DNA of 64,000 bases from assembly GCA_950097015.1 (NCBI GenBank), contig CATNEN010000003.1, forward strand, positions 5,317,501-5,381,500. The letters are read 5' to 3'. Below the pieces are notes generated by a model, which saw nothing but the letters and a program-made list of their open reading frames with translations, was not told where the DNA came from and made no database searches. Origin of the DNA: Macrostomum hystrix. Lineage: Eukaryota > Platyhelminthes > Macrostomidae. Below, one piece after another: positions 1 to 13,354 of the stretch (its first letter is position 1; the number at the start of each line of letters is the position of its first letter). The position numbers and the translations under genes are program-made.

Positions 1-170
1 GTGGGATTTCTAGATTGAGAACTGTCATGTGGGATTTCTAGATTGAGAACTGTCATGTGGGATTTCTAGATTGAGAACTATCATGTGGGATTTCTAGATT
101 GAGAACTGTCATGTGGGATTTCTAGATTGAGAACTGTCATGTGGGATTTCTAGATTGAGAACTGTCATGA
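1..170. repeat. 28-bp minisatellite, about 6 copies (left edge cut)
   Basis: Six near-identical 28-bp units beginning GTGGGATTTCTAGATTGAGA follow head to tail from the first base, so the array probably continues outside the window. The last unit decays into unique AT-rich sequence. Confidence 0.97.
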
Positions 171-761
171 ACGAATTATAGATTAAGAATTTCCCTTATA
201 AATTTTATTTTGTTGTCCATTGTCTTGTCCAATTGTCCAATTAGTTAGCTTTCAAAGCTGTAATATTCTAAATGCAATGAATTACGGAATTCAATGATTA
301 GGTCAGTGCGAAAGATTCTTAAGATGCGCAGTGCATGATTTGCTGATTTGAGACTTTGATTTTTTCACTTCGTGCGTCGTCGTAATGTAAAGTACAATAA
401 TTGCAGTAATACTATGTGTAGCTTTTTTGCTAATAACTCTTCTCTACTTTCAAAGTAACATTTGACAAATTTTCTCCACAGAAAATGTTGGAAGTGGATT
501 TAACAACTGTCCTGTTTAATAAGGTTACTGTTGCTATAGATTATCATTATTATTATTATTACTCTTATTCTTATTATCTTGTGCTTTACTCTATCGACTA
601 ATCATGTCTGTTTTTTAGCAGCAGCTTAAGAAAAGATTGAGCATTTTTTCTTTGATGAACTATAGTGTGTCCACTTTTGTTTTGTCATTTTTGATGCTTC
701 GCACTCGCTAGCTGTGAGCAGTGCCTATTGTCTGTCTGTTTGTTATCTTATAGCTTCAATA
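171..761. other. AT-rich spacer, no gene seen
   Basis: Low-GC unique DNA with a short ATT-rich microsatellite around 541-565. No open frame with codon structure, no RNA gene and no recognisable mobile element. Confidence 0.6.
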
Positions 762-1170
762 GTATCACTCCATTCTCACTCTACCTCTCCTATTCTCATT
801 CTCTACCTCTCCTATTTTCATTCTCTACCTCTCCTATTCTCACTCTACCTCTCCTATTCTCACTCTCTACCTCTCCTATTCTCACTCTCTACCTCTCCTA
901 TTCTCACTCTCTACCTCTCCTATTCTCACTCTCTACCTCTCCTATTCTCACTCTCTACCTCTCCTATTCTCACTCTCTACCTCTCCTATTCTCACTCTCT
1001 ACCTATCCTATTCTCACTCTCTACCTCTCCTATTCTCACTCTCTACGTCTCCTATTCTCACTCTACCTCTCCTATTCTCACTCTCTACCTCTCCTATTCT
1101 CATTCTCTACCTCTCCTATTCTCACTCTCTACCTCTCCTATTCTCACTCTCTACCTCTCCTATTCTCGCT
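762..1170. repeat. 20/22-bp pyrimidine-rich minisatellite
   Basis: About 18 units of TCTACCTCTCCTATTCTCAC type, 22 bp or 20 bp long depending on one TC dinucleotide. The open frames across it read Ser/Leu/Tyr-rich low-complexity peptide in more than one frame and are not credible genes. Confidence 0.95.
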
Positions 1171-1352
1171 CCCCTTCTTCACGCCTACAGATCAGCAGAT
1201 CAGATAAAGGAGAATTGAATCAAGTTTACAGTTTTTTAACTGTCAAAATACGAAAAGCTTTTATCTAGAACGGATAGCATAGTAATGAGTTATTGTTAGC
1301 TGGTCCAATTCTTTTTAGTCTCGGCAATTGTTCTTGGTCATAATTTCAAATT

Positions 1353-1370
1353 ATTACGAGATCTCGTAAT
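1353..1370. repeat. 18-bp perfect palindrome
   Basis: ATTACGAGATCTCGTAAT is identical to its own reverse complement. Symmetry stops at the flanking T and G. Function unknown. Confidence 0.9.
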
Positions 1371-1473
1371 GATCTTTAACTGGCTGTGAGGCTGTAAGAG
1401 CATTAACTCACACACGAATTTCTACAACACTGTCCTATGGTTTCAACTGTATGCTTCTTATCGCTTTAACTTG

Positions 1474-1499
1474 ATTAATTATGATTAATCATAATTAAT
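1474..1499. repeat. 26-bp perfect AT palindrome
   Basis: The 26 bases equal their reverse complement. The half-site is ATTAATTATGATT. TAATTA and GATTAATC cores resemble homeodomain or POU sites, but that reading is inference. Confidence 0.9.
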
Positions 1500-2086
1500 T
1501 ATTATAATTATGATTATGCTATTTTTACTTTCATATGTAAGATTTTACTATATAACAAACATAAAAAATGTGCGGTCAACTCTTATGTAATGTTCAACTA
1601 TGTTTCCTTTGTTCTTGTGTGGCTTTTTAGCGCATAGAAAGCAGAATTCAGCCACAGAGGCGTAGTACCAGCACTACTTTAAATATATTTACTTTGTCTG
1701 TCTGTCTGTATTCATTTCTGGTATCGTAAGACAATACATTTTTTAACAAGCCATTATTTAGCTGGTTTATTGTTGTTCGTCAAAAATGATGGTCCAGTGA
1801 TTTTATTTCTTTATATTTATTTCACTCGAATAATATTTTATGACATTAAAGATCGTCTCAAAAAATGATGAAATAATTTTGGCTCGAATGACTGGCTCAT
1901 CTAAATGACTCATTCTCTCTAGAGAATAGACTAGAACAAATGCTCACAGAAGCAAATGAAATTTCAGGCCGATCAGCAAATGATTCAATGGAATATTACA
2001 TGTAAATAACATTCTTTTCCCCGTCTATATCCTATCGAATCCCCACTAACTATTTGATCTCTAGAGATTAAAATCGAATGATTTGC

Positions 2087-2107
2087 TTTTTTCCAACTCT
2101 TTTGCAG
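2087..2107 (+). other. Predicted 3' splice acceptor before the BRAWNIN-like/NAT9 ORFs
   Basis: A pyrimidine run ending CTCTTTTGCAG closes at 2107, 43 nt before the ATG at 2151. It could be the acceptor of a 5'-UTR intron or of spliced-leader trans-splicing. The sequence alone does not separate the two. Confidence 0.65.
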
Positions 2108-2150
2108 ATAGCTTCTAGACGAGCGGATCACCCGAGAAATATTGTCGCCT

Positions 2151-4745
<2,595 letters not shown>

Positions 4746-4862
4746 CTGCTGGCACTGTTTGCTAGACTTGGCTAGGCTTTCATTTCATAGCGTTTTAATT
4801 GTTTGTTAAAACTAATTGCACTCGACACAACTGGGTGAGTGCTTTTGGGGATTCGGCCTTCT

Positions 4863-5262
4863 CTATCCTTCCTCTCTATCTCTCCCTCTCTCTCTCTCCC
4901 TCTCTCTCCTCTCTCCCTCTCCCTCTCCCTCTCTCCCCTTCGCTCTCCCTCTCCCTCTCTCTCTCCCTCTCTCTCCCTCTCCCTCTCCCTCTCTCTCCCT
5001 CTCCCTCTCCCCCTCGCTCTCCCTCTCCCTCTCTCTCCCCCTCGCTTTCCTCTCCCTCTCCCTCTCCCCCACGCTCTCCCTCTCCCTCTCCCTCTCTCTC
5101 CCTCTCCCTCTCCCCCTCGCTTTCCTCTCCCTCTCCCCCTCGCTCTCCCTCTCCCTCTCCCTCTCCCCCAAGCTCTCCCTCTCCCTCTCTCTGCCTCTCC
5201 CTCTCCCCCTCGCTTTCCCTCTCCCTCTCCCTCTCTCTCTCCCCCTCGCACTCCCTTTTCTC
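4863..5262. repeat. CT-rich (CCCTCT)n low-complexity tract
   Basis: About 400 bp of almost pure pyrimidine on the plus strand, built from TCTCCC/TCTC hexamers with occasional CTCGC. Open frames on both strands read Ser/Leu/Pro or Arg/Glu/Gly low-complexity protein and are rejected as genes. Confidence 0.97.
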
Positions 5263-5879
5263 CCTGTCTCCCACTCTCACTCTGCCTTTCTTCGTCTCTC
5301 TACTTCGTGTCTTCCTATGTCTCACCATTTTTCTCTTTATTTAACCTCTGCGCTTCTCTTTACTGCATTGAAGGTTCTCTCCTCTTTCTCCCTCGCTTCC
5401 CCAATCTCTTCGTATCTCCCCCACCATCATCCATGTATCGTTAAATTAATTGTTTCGATACATATCGTCAGGCTTTATTCTCATACATAGGCTTCTTGTT
5501 AGAAGTGCATGGGAGGGCGTTGGTCAATTGGGGCTGCATACAGTTATCAGCGAGACTACCTGCCCACAATCTTTTATCTATAAAGTGCACTAATAAAGCT
5601 TCGCTTTAGGCTAGTGCATTTTTGGGAAATTTTTCCCATAGCTTTATCTAGTAAATCCTAGTGGACTTCTTTATTTAACCGTGGCGCTGTAATCTCGTCT
5701 CGCGCAAAAGTCCTTAAAATCACGTGGTGCTTTACGAGTACTTCGCATATCTCGCGCTTGGCTTCGGCTTGTAATATAGTACAGCTAAGGACTTCACAAA
5801 AGTACAATTGTCTCCCCGAGTTTGAGATTATGAAATCACTCTCTAGAAGTACAGCGCTGTCAAAATATTTTTGGGAGGC
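5263..5879. other. Spacer with decaying CT tract, no gene seen
   Basis: The first about 170 bp are eroded pyrimidine repeat. The rest is unique AT-rich DNA with one TACGAGTA motif at 5733. No coding potential is apparent. Confidence 0.5.
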
Positions 5880-6213
5880 CTGTTAGCAATGGCGCATTTA
5901 TATTGATGTTGTACCCGTTGACAGCGAGAAGGCAATTCTGCCCATTCGGCTGACTCCTGAGCACACAAGCACACAGATACTGTACGCAGGTACACGCTCA
6001 CACAGGTGTGTACATCTGCCTTAACTTTCTCATCGTCAGGCAGTGTACACTCTCACTGCACCTTGGAGGTGGGCGCTCAAAAGCGTAAATTGCACGACAA
6101 GCCCCGAAGCCTTCTCTCCGCGTCTGCGCCCCAATTAAATGTGGCCTCGCCGCGGAATCGAACTCACTAACCGTGGTTCGAGAGGCAGACGCGTTACACT
6201 GCTATAGTAATTT
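5880..6213 (-). mobile_element. SINE-B copy 1
   Basis: Read on the minus strand: a tRNA-like head (GCAGTGTAACGCGTCTGCC, B box GAGTTCGATTCC) precedes the family body AGAGAAGGCTTCGGGGCTTG, TCGTGCAATTTACGC, GTACACTGCCTGACGATGAG, AAAGTTAAGGCAGATGTACA, GCTCAGGAGTCAG and GGGCAGAATTGCC. It ends near GCGCCATTGC. Four further copies occur in this window. Confidence 0.88.
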
Positions 6214-6477
6214 ATTATTTCGTTAAAATTGTACGAAAAAGTACAAAGTTTGCAAAAACAAATACACGTTCGCACTTTTTGCATTTTAAGTACCGGTTTA
6301 TCATCAGGACTGTTTCATTTTGAATCTTTTAATATGGTGTTTGTCTTTTTAGAAAACTTGATGACTTGGAATATACGAGAGTTAGCTAGTCCTAGACAAG
6401 TGTTAATTACACTGCCCCACAATGCCCGACATATCCTTTATCAAAATGTACTTTCTCTTTTATCGTAAAATTGACTA

Positions 6478-7218
6478 TATGAAATTCATGAAATGTGAAG
6501 TTCATAATGTGAATTTCATGGAATGTGAAGTTAATTATGTGAATTTCATGGAATGTGAAGTTAATTATGTGAATTTCATGGAATGTGAAGTTAATTATGT
6601 GAATTTCATGGAATGTGAAGTTAATTATGTGAAAGTCATGGAATGTGAAGTTCATAATGTGAAAGTCATGGAATGTGAAGTTAATTATGTGAAAGTCATG
6701 GAATGTGAAGTTAATTATGTGAAAGTCATGGAATGTGAAGTTAATTATGTGAAAGTCATGGAATGTGAAGTTAATTATGTGAAAGTCATCGAATGTAAAG
6801 TCAGGTCTGTGAAATTGATGTAAAATAAAGTAAAGTTTGTGAATTTCATGGAATGTAAACTACAGTATGTGACATTCATGGAATGTAAACTACAGTATGT
6901 GACATTCATGGAATGTAAACTGGAGCATGTAAATTTCATGGAATGTAAACTGCGGTATATGAATTTCATGGAATTTAAACTGCGGTATATGAAATTCATG
7001 GAATGTAAACTGCAGTATGTGAATTTCATGGAATGTAAACTGCGGTATATGAAATTCATGGAATGTAAACTGCGGTCTATGAAATTCATGGAATGTAAAC
7101 TGCGGTATATGAATTTCATGGAATGTAAACTAGAGTATTTGAAATTCATGGAATGTGAAATCGAGTATTTGAAATTCATGGAATGTGAAATCGAGTATGT
7201 GAAATTCATAGAATGGCT
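6478..7218. repeat. 30-bp minisatellite
   Basis: About 25 units with the core TTCATGGAATGTGAAGT. The first half carries GTTAATTAT and the second half AAACTGCGGTAT variants, so the array has two diverged blocks. A unit length divisible by three leaves one frame open on each strand. These are not convincing genes. Confidence 0.96.
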
Positions 7219-7894
7219 TACATTATGCATCCGCGTGTTTGCTCATTGAAGCAAAAATTAGTGACAAAATAAATGTTCAGTTTGGCCCTGCCTACGCCAC
7301 ACGGGTCTAATGTCTGCTCAATTTCTCACCATTCTCTTACCTCTGTAGGGGTGCAGTGAGCGCGTCTCTTTCCAATCAGCCCAGGTTTGTCCTACTTTGT
7401 AACGGAGAATATTATATTGCTCGCATGCTTGTTTAATAGTGCATGCACTACAATCTGTATGTCCCCTTCACCCCCCCCCCCAGCCACTGAGTCCTAGTTT
7501 ATTGTCTCTTCTTTTGTGTCGCTTCATTCTTTAGCGGTTGCTAGGGGGCCAAACAGAGGTCACACTGGGGCTGACTGGGGCTGCAGTCATGGCATCCCGT
7601 TTGCCCTCTGGGCCACTACGGCTTAGGCTTAAAGAGATTTTCCTGACAAAGTATGACATTTTCCGTGCTTTTTTTAGAAAACGTTACTTTAGAGCAGGAA
7701 ATAACCTTAGCAAAAAATTAGTTTTTTTTAATGCATGTTCTTTAATACAGTTTGAGTTTTTTAGTTTATTTCGGGTTGTCTCGAATTTCGTGTTGTCGCA
7801 TTTCATATTTTTTTGTTTGAGTTTGCTTTTATTTAGTTTTGGGTTTTGACAAGTTTCTGGTTTTTATCAATACTCGGTTTTACTTCATTCTTAC
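7219..7894. other. Unique spacer, no gene seen
   Basis: Contains a run of about 10 C at 7470-7480 and a moderately GC-rich patch at 7535-7640 with no assignable product. The remainder is T-rich. Confidence 0.5.
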
Positions 7895-10800
7895 TCAGAG
7901 TTGACACCCCTGATCCGACTCTGACAGCCCTGATCACTGTCTGACACTCCTGATCAGTGTCTGACACCCCTGATCCGTGTCTGACACTCCTGATCAGTGT
8001 CTGACACTCCTGATCCGTGTCTGACACCCCTGATCAGTGTCTGACACCCCTGATCCGTGTCTGACACTCCTGATCCGTGTCTGACACCCCTGATCAGTGT
8101 CTGACACCCCTGATCTCACTGTGTCTGACACTCCTGATCAGTGTCTGACACCCTTGATCCGTGTCTGACACTCCTGATCCGTGTCTGACACCCCTGATCC
8201 GTGTCTGACACTCCTGATCAGTGTCTGACACTCCTGATCACTGTCTGACACTCCTGATCACTGTCTGACACTCCTGATCCGTGTCTGACACCCATGATCA
8301 GTGTCTGACACTCCTGATCCGTGTCTGACACTCCTGATCAGTGTCTGACACTCCTGATCCGTGTCTGACACTCCTGATCCGTGTCTGACACCCCTGATCA
8401 CTGTCTGACACTCCTGATCCGTGTCTGACACTCCTGATCCGTGTCTGACACCCCTGATCACTGTCTGACACTCCTGATCACTGTCTGACACTCCTGATCA
8501 CTGTCTGACACTCCTGATCCGTGTCTGACACCCATGATCAGTGTCTGACACTCCTGATCCGTGTCTGACACTCCTGATCAGTGTCTGACACTCCTGATCC
8601 GTGTCTGACACTCCTGATCCGTGTCTGACACCCCTGATCACTGTCTGACACTCCTGATCCGTGTCTGACACTCCTGATCCGTGTCTGACACCCCTGATCC
8701 GTGTCTGACACTCCTGATCAGTGTCTGACACTCCTGATCACTGTCTGACACTCCTGATCACTGTCTGACACTCCTGATCCGTGTCTGACACCCATGATCA
8801 GTGTCTGACACTCCTGATCCGTGTCTGACACTCCTGATCAGTGTCTGACACTCCTGATCCGTGTCTGACACTCCTGATCCGTGTCTGACACCCCTGATCA
8901 CTGTCTGACACTCCTGATCCGTGTCTGACACTCCTGATCCGTGTCTGACACCCCTGATCACTGTCTGACACTCCTGATCACTGTCTGACACTCCTGATCA
9001 CTGTCTGACACTCCTGATCCGTGTCTGACACCCATGATCAGTGTCTGACACTCCTGATCCGTGTCTGACACTCCTGATCAGTGTCTGACACTCCTGATCC
9101 GTGTCTGACACTCCTGATCCGTGTCTGACACCCCTGATCACTGTCTGACACTCCTGATCCGTGTCTGACACTCCTGATCCGTGTCTGACACCCCTGATCC
9201 GTGTCTGACACTCCTGATCAGTGTCTGACACTCCTGATCACTGTCTGACACTCCTGATCACTGTCTGACACTCCTGATCCGTGTCTGACACTCCTGATCA
9301 CTGTCTGACACTCCTGATCCGTGTCTGACACTCCTGATCCGTGTCTGACACCCCTGATCACTGTCTGACACTCCTGATCCGTGTCTGACACTCCTGATCC
9401 GTGTCTGACACTCCTGATCCGTGTCTGACACCCCTGATCCGTGTCTGACACTCCTGATCAGTGTCTGACACTCCTGATCACTGTCTGACACTCCTGATCA
9501 CTGTCTGACACTCCTGATCCGTGTCTGACACTCCTGATCACTGTCTGACACTCCTGATCAGTGTCTGGCACCCCTGATCCGTGTCTGACACTCCTGATCA
9601 GTGTCTGACACTCCTGATCCGTGTCTGACACTCCTGATCAGTGTCTGACTCTCCTGATCCGTGTCTGACACTCCTGATCCGTGTCTGACACCCCTGATCC
9701 GTGTCTGACACCCCTGATCCGTGTCTGACACTCATGATCCGTGTCTGACACCCCTGATCCGTGTCTGACACCCCTGATCTCACTGTGTCTGACACTCCTG
9801 ATCAGTGTCTGACACTCCTGATCCGTGTCTGACACTCCTGATCCGTGTCTGACACCCCTGATCCGTGTCTGACACTCCTGATCCGTGTCTGACACCCCTG
9901 ATCAGTGTCTGACACCCCTGATCTCACTGTGTCTGACACTCCTGATCAGTGTCTGACACTCCTGATCAGTGTCTGACACTCCTGATCAGTGTCTGACACT
10001 CCTGATCCGTGTCTGACACTCCTGATCCGTGTCTGACACCCCTGATCAGTGTCTGACACTCCTGATCCGTGTCTGACACCCCTGATCAGTGTCTGACACC
10101 CCTGATCTCACTGTGTCTGACACCCCTGATCACTGTCTGACACCCCTGATCTCACTGTGTCTGACACCCCTGATCCGTGTCTGACACTCCTGATCCGTGT
10201 CTGACACCCCTGATCAGTGTCTGACACCCCTGATCTCACTGTGTCTGACACCCCTGATCCGTGTCTGACACTCCTGATCCGTGTCTGACACCCCTGATCC
10301 GTGTCTGACACCCCTGATCCGTGTCTGACACCCCTGATCCGAGTCTGACAGCCCTGATCAGTGTCTGACACTCCTGATCAGTGTCTGACACTCCTGATCA
10401 GTGTCTGACACTCCTGATCCGTGTCTGACACTCCTGATCCGTGTCTGACACCCCTGATCAGTGTCTGACACCCCTGATCTCACTGTGTCTGACACCCCTT
10501 AACCGTGTCTGACACTCCTGATCCGTGTCTGACACTCCTGATCCGTGTCTGACACCCCTGATCAGTGTCTGACACCCCTGAACTCACTGTGTCTGACACT
10601 CCTGATCCGAGTCTGACAGCCCTGATCAGTGTCTGACACTCCTGATCCGTGTCTGACACCCCTGATCAGTGTCTGACACCCCTGATCTCACTGTGTCTGA
10701 CACTCCTGATCCGAGTCTGACAGCCCTGATCAGTGTCTGACACTCCTGATCCGTGTCTGATACCCCTGATCTCACTGTGTCTGACACTCCTGATCAGTGT

Positions 10801-11113
10801 CTGACACTCCTGATCAGAGTCTGACACTCCTGATCAGAGTCTGACACTCCTGATCCGTGTCTGATACCCCTGATCTCACTGTGTCTGACACTCCTGATCC
10901 GTGTCTGATACCCCTGATCTCACTGTGTCTGACACTCCTGATCAGAGTCTGACACTCCTGATCAGTGTCTGACACTCCTGATCCGTGTCTGACACCCCTG
11001 ATCTCACTGTGTCTGACACTCCTGATCTCACTGTGTCTGACACTCCTGATCAGTGTCTGACACCCCTGATCCGTGTCTGACACTCCTGATCCGTGTCTGA
11101 CACCCCTGATCCT
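7895..11113. repeat. 20-bp minisatellite, about 160 copies, with higher-order repeat
   Basis: The unit CTGACACTCCTGATCCGTGT runs for 3.2 kb, the largest array in the window. Variants are TCAGTGT/TCACTGT and CACCCCTG, plus a longer unit with GATCTCACTGTGTCTGAC. CCCATGATCAG variants recur at about 8290, 8530, 8790 and 9030, showing a 500-bp superunit (240 + 260). The many short minus-strand frames are by-products. Confidence 0.98.
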
Positions 11114-11614
11114 TTTATTGGTTCCACATTTTACGACTCGTTTTTAGCAAGCTGGTTTGAATAGTTCTTTCAGCACTAACTCTGATATTTTAGTGCATTG
11201 TCAAGTACTTTTTTCCTCCGCTACCTCACTAAATATATCCAATATTTCAGTGAATTGTCTGTCGCTCTGAACTCCTATAATCCAATGAGTAATCCTATCA
11301 TCTGCCTAATCTCTATCTGCGGGAATTGCATGCTTTCAATTAAATTAGGATCCCCTCTTTGATAAATGCATGTTGCTGAGTAGGACCGTCGCCCTTGCTC
11401 TCTCACTCAGTGAGGACTAAATGGACATTTGTCTATTATTAGACTGTCTTTAAGGGTTGTCGTGTCAGTTGATTGTTTGTTAATTAGAGTGCGATTTTTA
11501 ACGTCTTTTTATATTCTTTTTTGTCAGTTTTTTTCTGCTCATGCTGCTCTTCAATTAAAGAATGTGCTTAAGATCTTGATTAGTGGACACTTACTACTTT
11601 CCTCATTTTCCCTG
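11114..11614. other. Unique AT-rich spacer, no gene seen
   Basis: No coding exon, SINE or RNA gene could be recognised between the two arrays. Confidence 0.5.
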
Positions 11615-12475
11615 ATCCTCAGGTTTCGAGCGGTAATTTCTCCTCATCCTCAGGTTTTGAGCAGTAATTTCTCCTCATCCTCAGGTTTTGAGCAGTAATT
11701 CTTTCTCATCCTCAGGTTTCAAGCATTAATTTCTCCTCATCCTCAGGTTTTGAGCAGTAATTCTTTCTCATCCTCAGGTTTCAAGCATTAATTTCTCCTC
11801 ATCCTCAGGTTTTGAGCAGTAATTCTTTCTCATCCTCAGGTTTCAAGCATTAATTTCTCCTCATTCTCAGGTTTTAAGCAGTAATTCTTTCTCATCCTCA
11901 GGTTTTGAGCAGTAATTCTTTCTCATCCTCAGGTTTCAAGCATTAATTTATCCTCATCCTCAGGTTTTGAGCAGTAATTCTTTCTCATCCTCAGGTTTCA
12001 AGCATTAATTTCTCCTCATTCTCAGGTTTTGAGCAGTAATTCTTTCTCATCCTCAGGTTTTGAGCAGTAATTCTTTCTCATCCTCAGGTTTTGAGCATTA
12101 ATTTCTCCTCATCCTCAGGTTTTGAGCAGTAATTTCTCCTCATTCTCAGGTTTTGAGCAGTAATTCTTTCTCATCCTCAGGTTTCAAGCATTAATTTATC
12201 CTCATCCTCAGGTTTTGAGCAGTAATTCTTTCTCATCCTCAGGTTTCAAGCATTAATTTCTCCTCATTCTCAGGTTTTGAGCAGTAATTCTTTCTCATCC
12301 TCAGGTTTTGAGCAGTAATTCTTTCTCATCCTCAGGTTTTGAGCAGTAATTTCTCCTCATTCTCAGGTTTTGAGCAGTAATTCTTTCTCATCCTCAGGTT
12401 TTGAGCAGTAATTTCTCCTCATCCTCAGGTTTCAAGCATTAATTTCTCCTCATCCTCAGGTTTTGAGCAGCAACT
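11615..12475. repeat. 31-bp minisatellite upstream of the adenylate kinase gene
   Basis: About 27 units with TTTCTCATCCTCAGGTTTTG then AGCAGTAA (variant CAAGCATTAA). Each unit carries a pyrimidine tract followed by CAG/GT, so each resembles a 3' splice site. The true acceptor before the kinase lies 80 bp further on. Confidence 0.97.
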
Positions 12476-12544
12476 TTCACAGATCATCACGTTTGAGCAG
12501 CCAGTTTGTTCCATCCTAACAAGCTGTATTATAAACTATGCTAA

Positions 12545-12557
12545 TTATTTCTTTCAG
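12545..12557 (+). other. Predicted 3' splice acceptor before AK2-like ORF
   Basis: TTATTTCTTTCAG ends 32 nt before the ATG at 12590. It could serve a 5'-UTR intron or trans-splicing. Confidence 0.6.
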
Positions 12558-12589
12558 CTACTGATCTCCTGTTTATAAACAGCTTAACC

Positions 12590-13321
12590 ATGACTATCGA
12601 TGAAGCGCCAAAACCTTCCTCTGAAGTAGATCCTCTTCCTCAGCCTCCTCCCGCTTCGGAGCCGTCAAGTCAGCAGCAGCAGCAGCAGCAGCACCTAGGC
12701 GTAGCTCTGATTGGTCCGCCAGGGTCAGGCAAGGGCGTCCAATCGCGTCGCTTAGCTGAGCGCTTCGGCCTCTGCCACATCGACATTGGCGCCGTGATAC
12801 GCAGCATGGGCGGCGGCGTCAAAGCCCTGACTGAGCAGGGCCGCCTAGCTGACGACAATCTGGTCAGCGACCTGGTCAGCCAGGACCTCGACAAGCCGCA
12901 TTGCTCGGCTGGCTTCGTCTTAGACGGATTCCCGCGCACACTGGCCCAAGCCGAACGCCTTGACTCCATGCTGCAGCAGCGGAATAGAAAGCTGGACGCT
13001 GTTGTTCAACTGGATCTCAGTCCGGAACTGGCCGCCGAGCGGGTGACCGGCCGGCTGTACCACCCGGCCAGCGGTCGGGTCTATCATCATCGATTCGCGC
13101 CGCCGCGTCGGCCTGGTCACGACGACGAAACTAACGAACCGTTGGCGATGAGGCCGGACGATTTTCCTGACGTTATGCAACGCCGGCTGGCTAGCTACTT
13201 CGAGACCAGCTCCCCGGTACATCAGCACTACGATAGGCTGGGCCTGCTGCGCCGCCTTGATGCCAATCGACCGGCTAATTCCGTCTGGCAGGCTCTGCTG
13301 CGATTCTTTGCTAACGACTGA
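12590..13321 (+). CDS. AK2: Adenylate kinase 2-like protein
   Basis: Intron-free coding exon, 243 residues (AK2 is about 239). AK2 transfers phosphate between ATP and AMP in the mitochondrial intermembrane space. The P-loop GPPGSGKG is at residues 42-49, and GFVLDGFPRT gives the AMP-site/Walker-B region. The long-form lid is clear (GRLYHPASGRVYH ... APPRRPGHDDET ... RPDD), followed by the C-terminal helix. Two oddities: the NMP-binding loop reads DIGAVIRSM where the family has TGDMLRAM (the Thr and Asp are lost), and the loop after it is about 8 residues short. The N-terminus adds 36 residues with a seven-glutamine run. The fold should be intact, but AMP binding may be altered, so this could be a diverged paralogue or retrocopy. 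Confidence 0.88.
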   Translation: MTIDEAPKPSSEVDPLPQPPPASEPSSQQQQQQQHLGVALIGPPGSGKGVQSRRLAERFGLCHIDIGAVIRSMGGGVKALTEQGRLADDNLVSDLVSQDLDKPHCSAGFVLDGFPRTLAQAERLDSMLQQRNRKLDAVVQLDLSPELAAERVTGRLYHPASGRVYHHRFAPPRRPGHDDETNEPLAMRPDDFPDVMQRRLASYFETSSPVHQHYDRLGLLRRLDANRPANSVWQALLRFFAND

Positions 13322-13354
13322 ATCCATAGCTCGACTAACATTCTAGCTATTTAG

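Larger units (their letters stand above)
1171..2086. other. AT-rich intergenic region with two palindromes
   Basis: No gene is visible. The region precedes the acceptor site of the BRAWNIN-like/NAT9 transcription unit and so may be its 5' intron or outron, or contain its promoter. Two perfect palindromes are listed separately. Confidence 0.5.

Noticed and set aside
4772-5490. Arg/Glu/Gly and Ser/Leu/Pro frames
   Set aside because: Low-complexity CT tract read in all frames.
7895-11113. Regular repeats resembling a CRISPR array
   Set aside because: Units are head to tail with no unique spacers, and the context is a eukaryotic genome.
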